Assembly (NCBI RefSeq): GCF_030463565.1
Contig: NC_134653.1
Span: 28,147,150-28,211,149 of the forward strand
Length of the DNA stretch: 64,000 bases
Direction: 5' to 3'
Source of the DNA: Pelecanus crispus
Taxonomy: Eukaryota > Chordata > Aves > Pelecaniformes > Pelecanidae
The position numbers and the translations under genes are program-made. The first letter of the stretch is position 1, and each line of letters opens with the position of its first letter. Positions 59,801 through 64,000 of the stretch are shown in pieces. A model generated the notes under the pieces. It was not told the origin of the DNA. It ran no database searches and saw only the letters and a program-made list of their open reading frames with translations.

Positions 59801-62800
59801 AATGATCACCAATATAACTGCCAGCTGAAAAACTGGTATGGATAGCATTTATGAAAGGCACTGGAATTTAAGACATCCATACTCTGTTCACATGTAGCAG
59901 AAACAAACATCAGGCCTGTAGCATAAGAATAAAACACAGGTAAATAGCCAGAGCTGTACTAAGCCCTACTCCACTCGTACTGCTGAAAATGAGTTTTGAC
60001 CAGAAGACCTGCAAAGACGGTAGGATATCTGGAGAAGCTGATCTGATATTCTGGTAAAAGCTGGAAATCCAATGAGCAGTAAAAGGCAAACTGCAGAGCC
60101 CTTCCTTCTTCGGGGCTTAAATACAGAACTTTTATAAAGGTGGAAAAGTTATGTTACTACTTTGATTACTTGTATAGAACCGTAAGAAGAAGGGAGTAGA
60201 AACAATAAATCCCCATTTGTAAAAGTCCCTGTTTAAGATCTTAATGTCTGTTTCTACCATTTCACAGAATAGACCACTTTGGGATAAACTATTTTTAGGA
60301 TCAATTACTGATGATATGGAACAGTACACAAATTTCATGAGTCTCCACTGCTTAAGTAGAAAAGAGTGGCAGGCACATGCTACATAAACCCTCCCAGCAA
60401 TTTTTAGTATGCTTACAAGAGCAAGCAGCCAACAGTTTTAGTCTACCAGAGAGATGAATTGAGGGTAATCACTGCTGCAGATTCCACTAACATTTGCATG
60501 ACTAGTGGGAAGGGCAGGGGGAATAGCACTTTACACATCGCAAGTTTGGGACTGAAAGGAATTCCATGTTTTAAAGGAAAATGGTCATTCTGAAAAGAGA
60601 CAGTACGAACAAAAACAACTATGGTGACTATCTTCAGAGAAATATATGGTCTAGCAAAAATAGACATTTCATACACTTATTCAGATTGTCAATGAGTTAA
60701 TGTCTGACCTACCTGTGTTCTGAAAAAAAATGCCAGAAGAAATTATTCTAACAAAAAAGTCTTAGGGTTTGGGGTGTTTCTTGTACTTCAGACAACACAT
60801 GATTACCAAACTAATTTATCAATTAACAACACTCTTATTTTCATAGGAGCTTTGTTACTAACATGAATGAAATCAGGCCTAAAAAAAGTGAACTAAACCA
60901 ACAGTGCCAAATAACTTACAATGGCTTTGCATTAAACCTTTGAAAATACCAACATGACTAAGTAGTCACTGAAATACACCTTCATCACCACCACAAAACC
61001 CTAATTCACTGCCATTGATCTTTTCCGAGTTGCTCATGTTGGAGTGTGCCATTAGTAGCTCAAAGGCTGAAAAGTAACAAGCTTCCCAACCATATTCTGA
61101 GCCCTTTCTTGCAAGCTTTTAATCCTTCAGAGAGATTTCATACCTTTTAATTTAAAGATATTTTAATTCTCCAAGTTTCACAAGTCCAGGTGGCTTCACA
61201 AACTAGTTCTTTTAGTGTTCAGTCTGCCTTTATTGAAATTAAGAACCTTAATTAAAAAACTATTTAAATTTAGCTGAATCATCTCACAATTGCTCATCTA
61301 AATCCAAAGGTATTTTCTAAATTTAAAGCTGCATCATTTCTTGTTAATTCAGTGGCCAAAGAAGAAAGTTATCACTCCTAAGTATGACTATGTGCTACTA
61401 TTATTAGTAGCATTAGCTCCCCAATCAATGTCCCAGGACTTAGTCTCTCCCATGACTGACCACATATGTATTGCTTTCACCAACATAAGAAAACCGTGCC
61501 CTTCCAAACTTATTCTGGCCTCAGATTTACTTTCATTGATGCTATTCCCTTTTATACTCCAGCACACCATTCACACGCACACCAACCTGTCCTTATTCTT
61601 GACAGTTCTGAGTAACACATGCCCTTCAACACTCATTTCAGGTCACAACACTATCCCACCAATTTTTTGTTACAAGTGTAATAGTTTTTACATCTGACAC
61701 CAGTAGTTCTTGTTCCTCTCGTTTACTGGCTACACTCCTTGCATTACTGTGCAAATAACTCAGTTCTTTCATAAATGCCACACCCAGCTTTCTGGCTGCT
61801 TTCCTGAGCACAGCCTTTAAACCAATTACTTATCCAATTACTCTTCTCATCAAGTGGAATACTTTCCTTCTCTATGCTGCCCATCATTTTCCCCTCTAGT
61901 ATTCTTTATGTATGTTATTCTCCTCTTCCTGTGTACAGGCGTGGCGCTGAATCAAGTCTCTCCCACATATCTCCTTTAATTTCTTAACTTAAAGGTCTTC
62001 TCACCATGTCAGGCCAGACAGTCCAGTGAGACCTACACCCCAAACACAAAAGCAGAGCCTATCTACCGAGAAATGTTACTTTCATAAAATTCTCTTCCTA
62101 GAGATATACCAAACATTCTTTGTCAACATCACCCTGTTGCACCCTCCATGCAACAACTTAAATTGCTGACTAATACACTAGGCAACAAGAGAAGATAAAA
62201 AAACTGTTTTCTACGAATGTGGATGTTCCTATATTCCCAAAAGTGAAGCCTTCAGTGCTTTTTGAGTAAATCCAAACATTAACATGACTCTGGTCTCCCC
62301 TAGCCGTTGACTTCCATTAACCTCCAGAATTTTATTAGGTCCCTAGTTTTTCACATTTGGCCAAAGTTAGCTAAAAAGGAGGAAGAATAACAGCACAACT
62401 ATAAAATCATCTTTCTTTAGGACATCCACATTGTAAAGAATACCCTTAAACAGAGTATCAATGGCACAGTTTAATTTTCTATGTCACAAGAAACTACGTA
62501 CAGCTTTTTCCCCCCATGCTGCAAGTAGATACACTCAAACTAGCCAAAAGCTTTCTAAAAAGAGCACTGAGCACATTCTTTTAATTATTTGTGTGTGCCA
62601 CACACTGGGGAGGTGGCTAACTATAACACAGTTTCAAAGTTTGAGTGTTAGATTTACTTCTCTAATTCCATTAGAAAATATGAATATTTAGAAGAGCTTG
62701 CTTCTATACAATACCGATGTTAACATTTTGTAGCACATCTCTAAAATAGCTCAAAACTCAGAATGACAGACTGAATGCTGTGATGACGATGCTGCAAAGT

Positions 62801-63789
62801 TCATGTGATTCTCTCCCAAGCAAATTAAGTAGTTTAGTGGCAAAGAACTTCCTAAAACAGTTTTTGAATGTAAGGTAGTCACACTGTAGAGACAAAAGTT
62901 TTGAATTTTGCCACAGTTGAATTCATGCTTTCAGATTCCTGCTTCATTGTTCTTAAAGAAAAAAAAAAAAATTACAGGTCCATTTTTAAGACACACAGAA
63001 AAAGAGTTGCACTGGCCTGTTTTTTGAAGAACAAATGAAAATATTCAAAACTGTGATTATACATTCACAATCAAAAATTTTTGTTTCCTTGCTTTTTTAA
63101 AGACAGCTCAGTATCCAGTAGCTTTAGCAGAGAACCACTGCTGGTGATAGGCTCCTGAAAGCATATGATCACAGGAGTTTATGAAGAGTAAATATACCAG
63201 CTTGTCTGGCAGAACAAAGTTCTCCACTTAAGCACAAGAAGCATAATCAGAACAGGGAGCAATAAAACAAGCTCTCTACTCAAGTCCAACAACGTCACCC
63301 AGCACAGTTTGAGTGATATACAACCAAAACAGTAATTCCAAATTTAACCACAGGCCTATGTGGCATTTTGGTTTAATGGCAACATGATTTTTTCCCTTGT
63401 CATTTTTAGACTACAAACTCTCCTCATCTTCAGGATACCTACTTTGCCTGCAAGAATGGAAGGATAATTCAGACAAGCAAAAAACTGTTTGTAGCATTGG
63501 TTGCATAAAATTAAGAGAAGCCAAATCGAAGTTTGTTAATAATGGGTACAGTTCTACCAAACAATCTCCACTTTCAAATAAAAATGAGCAAGCAATCTTA
63601 AAGAGTCAAAGTACTTCTGCAAAACAAGCTGACACTGGGATAAGCAGTCTCCTCAGCTTTACTTACCTGGACAGTCAACTTCATCACTCTCGTCCTCACA
63701 GGTGGGCCATCCATCACACTGCCAATTTGAAGGGATGCACTGGATGGTACCACTCCGACACGCAAACTGCCCTGGGGTGCAGCGGAGCT
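38575..63789 (-). CDS. DGCR2: DGCR2 integral membrane protein, exons 2-10 (5' end outside window)
   Basis: A single-pass type I membrane protein of the DiGeorge region, thought to act in adhesion. Nine exons join in phase: 63667-63789, 53278-53403, 50788-50998, 49748-49824, 46967-47143, 44695-44898, 40521-40673, 39604-39840, 38575-38816. Together they encode about 515 residues. Order of domains: LDL-receptor class A module with six Cys and the acidic SDE motif; linker; C-type lectin-like domain over four exons; von Willebrand C module with CxCxC and CC patterns; one transmembrane helix ([18 protein letters not shown]) followed by an RQRRRER stop-transfer; a cytoplasmic tail with two PPPY motifs (WW-domain ligands). 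The match to mammalian DGCR2, recalled from memory, is close except in the last exons. Exon 1 (signal peptide) and promoter lie right of 64000. Confidence 0.96.
39604..39840 (-). CDS. DGCR2: DGCR2 exon 9: cytoplasmic tail with PPPY motifs
   Basis: [33 protein letters not shown], then [12 protein letters not shown] and DPPPPYEAS, two WW-domain ligand motifs. It ends PDSILCSTP before donor GTATGC. The acidic segment that follows PDS in mammals is absent. Confidence 0.93.
40521..40673 (-). CDS. DGCR2: DGCR2 exon 8: transmembrane helix
   Basis: [14 protein letters not shown], then about 20 hydrophobic residues ([19 protein letters not shown]), then [18 protein letters not shown] on the cytoplasmic side. 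Donor GTAAGT. Confidence 0.96.
40674..43895. other. DGCR2 intron 7, main part
   Basis: AT-rich intronic sequence with an A run at 42449-42473 and no recognised element. The remainder of intron 7 (to 44694) holds an old CR1. Confidence 0.7.
43896..44100 (-). mobile_element. Old CR1 LINE 3' fragment in DGCR2 intron 7
   Basis: AGAATGGTTGAGGATGGAAG, ATCATCTAGCCCAACC and GGAGACTCCACAA on the plus strand are diverged CR1 3' consensus. The element reads on the minus strand. Confidence 0.85.
44695..44898 (-). CDS. DGCR2: DGCR2 exon 7: von Willebrand C module
   Basis: [43 protein letters not shown] and [10 protein letters not shown]: the ten-Cys pattern of a vWF C module within one exon. Acceptor TCTGTTCTAG, donor GTAAGA. 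Confidence 0.96.
45540..46090 (-). mobile_element. Old CR1-related fragment in DGCR2 intron 6
   Basis: Diverged CR1 similarity: CTGCACAACCTCCCTGGGCA, TTCTCCAGGCTGAAGGAGCC and GGCCCAAAATTGGACACAGC occur in CR1 order on the plus strand, so the element reads minus. No open frame remains. The rest of introns 6 and 5 (44899-46966, 47144-49747) is AT-rich with nothing recognised, apart from a C run at 46551-46566. Confidence 0.75.
46967..47143 (-). CDS. DGCR2: DGCR2 exon 6: lectin-like domain, end
   Basis: [20 protein letters not shown] through [18 protein letters not shown], the closing Cys pattern of the C-type lectin fold. Acceptor TTGTTCTAG, donor GTAAGT. Confidence 0.95.
49748..49824 (-). CDS. 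DGCR2: DGCR2 exon 5: lectin-like domain, middle
   Basis: A 77-base exon encoding [20 protein letters not shown], then EVAYK; NHS is a sequon. A poly(T) acceptor tract ends in GTAG; donor GTAGAC. Confidence 0.93.
50788..50998 (-). CDS. DGCR2: DGCR2 exon 4: start of C-type lectin-like domain
   Basis: [19 protein letters not shown] and [13 protein letters not shown] (with an N-glycosylation sequon). The only AG available at the 5' edge is TTTCCTAG at 50999-51001, three codons inside the position expected from mammals; see findings. Donor GTGAGT, phase 2. Confidence 0.9.
50999..53277. other. DGCR2 intron 3
   Basis: AT-rich intronic DNA; no transposon, RNA gene or exon recognised. The 9 bases next to exon 4 are discussed as a shifted splice acceptor. 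Confidence 0.7.
53278..53403 (-). CDS. DGCR2: DGCR2 exon 3: linker
   Basis: Encodes [16 protein letters not shown] and a basic stretch, ending [10 protein letters not shown]. The end is strongly conserved with mammals, the middle diverged. Acceptor GGTCCCCAG, donor GTAAGT, ends in phase 1 with a single A. Confidence 0.93.
53404..56253. other. DGCR2 intron 2, distal part
   Basis: Part of a 10.3-kb intron. It has an AAG/poly(A) run at about 54690-54736; otherwise nothing recognised. Confidence 0.65.
56254..57085 (-). mobile_element. CR1 LINE, 5'-truncated, with open reverse-transcriptase C terminus
   Basis: The 3' end at 56254 reads CATAGAATCG on the plus strand. The minus strand carries an uninterrupted frame that includes [45 protein letters not shown] and [18 protein letters not shown], i.e. 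the CR1 reverse-transcriptase C-terminal region. The intact frame shows low divergence, so the insertion is younger than the others here. It has the same orientation as DGCR2. Confidence 0.93.
57086..59226. other. DGCR2 intron 2, middle part
   Basis: AT-rich; nothing recognised. Short open frames around 57566-58146 are not supported by any motif. Confidence 0.6.
59227..59329 (+). mobile_element. CR1 LINE 3' tail in DGCR2 intron 2
   Basis: About 100 bases of CR1 3' UTR: TTGGTTTAGTGGTGGACTTG, GGTTGGACTGGATGATCTTA, ending TTCTATGATTCTAAG. Plus orientation, opposite to the other intron 2 copy. Confidence 0.92.
59330..63666. other. DGCR2 intron 2, proximal part
   Basis: AT-rich intron with an (AAGG)n run at about 59776-59796. 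No exon, RNA gene or transposon recognised. 63790-64000 is the start of intron 1 sequence, also empty. Confidence 0.6.
63667..63789 (-). CDS. DGCR2: DGCR2 exon 2: LDL-receptor class A module
   Basis: [18 protein letters not shown], then WQCDGWPTC and EDESDEVDC: six cysteines and the calcium-binding acidic cluster of an LDLRa repeat. Acceptor TTTCCTAG, donor GTAAGT. Confidence 0.96.
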
Positions 63790-64000
63790 CTAGGAAAGAA
63801 TAAAGTTGTGCTTTGTTTGAAGTGTTATTTATTCTTGCAAGTCTATACATACATTAATTATCCATCATGTAACGTATCACTGAAGCGTAATGGACAAAAC
63901 CTCTGGATAACTCAGCCTGTTAAAAACTGCTTCATTTCAGATCGCTTCCGTGTTTTAAACTGCATGTTTGTGGTTTTAGACTGGAGGGCTGGCTTCCAGC

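Overview
This is avian nuclear DNA. It carries CR1 LINE fragments in several places, a solo endogenous-retrovirus LTR of a kind common in bird genomes, and a bird-style immunoglobulin lambda (IGL) locus next to a carbonic anhydrase XV gene and DGCR2. That neighbourhood corresponds to human 22q11.2 / chicken chromosome 15. The long V-J spacing (about 4.8 kb; about 2 kb in chicken, from memory) argues against chicken itself. I cannot name the species.

Layout. (1) 1-7.5 kb, plus strand: the single functional IGL unit. It has the end of the leader exon (1-30), the V exon (165-465) with a perfect 23-spacer RSS, a J segment (5297-5334) with a perfect 12-spacer RSS, and one C exon (7021-7346) with a poly(A) signal. 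A 5'-truncated C pseudogene (3207-3377) lies, unusually, between V and J. A possible third C remnant (3' UTR only) lies near 10.1-10.26 kb. (2) 7.5-20.2 kb: no convincing gene. This interval holds a CR1 fragment bracketed by a 115-bp direct repeat, B-cell enhancer-type motifs (tandem IRF site 12336, PU.1/IRF composite 13616, octamer 14775), a 1.35-kb G-rich minisatellite (16.8-18.1 kb), two CTCF-like motifs (18188 and 18250), another CR1 tail and a solo LTR (19557-20141). (3) 20.5-28.1 kb, minus strand: a complete eight-exon CA15 gene with open frame, matching splice phases and all catalytic residues. (4) 28.2-33.7 kb: intergenic. (5) 33.7-64 kb, minus strand: DGCR2, exons 2-10 plus a roughly 4.9-kb 3' UTR. 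Exon 1 lies beyond the right edge.

How it fits together. IGL and CA15 are convergent. The 13 kb between them is where the chicken locus keeps its 3' enhancer and its somatic-hypermutation targeting element (DIVAC), so the motif clusters there are the best candidates for equivalent elements in this species. The CTCF-motif pair is a plausible insulator between the B-cell locus and CA15/DGCR2. The most unusual structures are the C relic trapped between V and J and the switch-region-like G-rich repeat downstream of C. Splice sites were read by eye and checked for phase consistency; no database search was possible.
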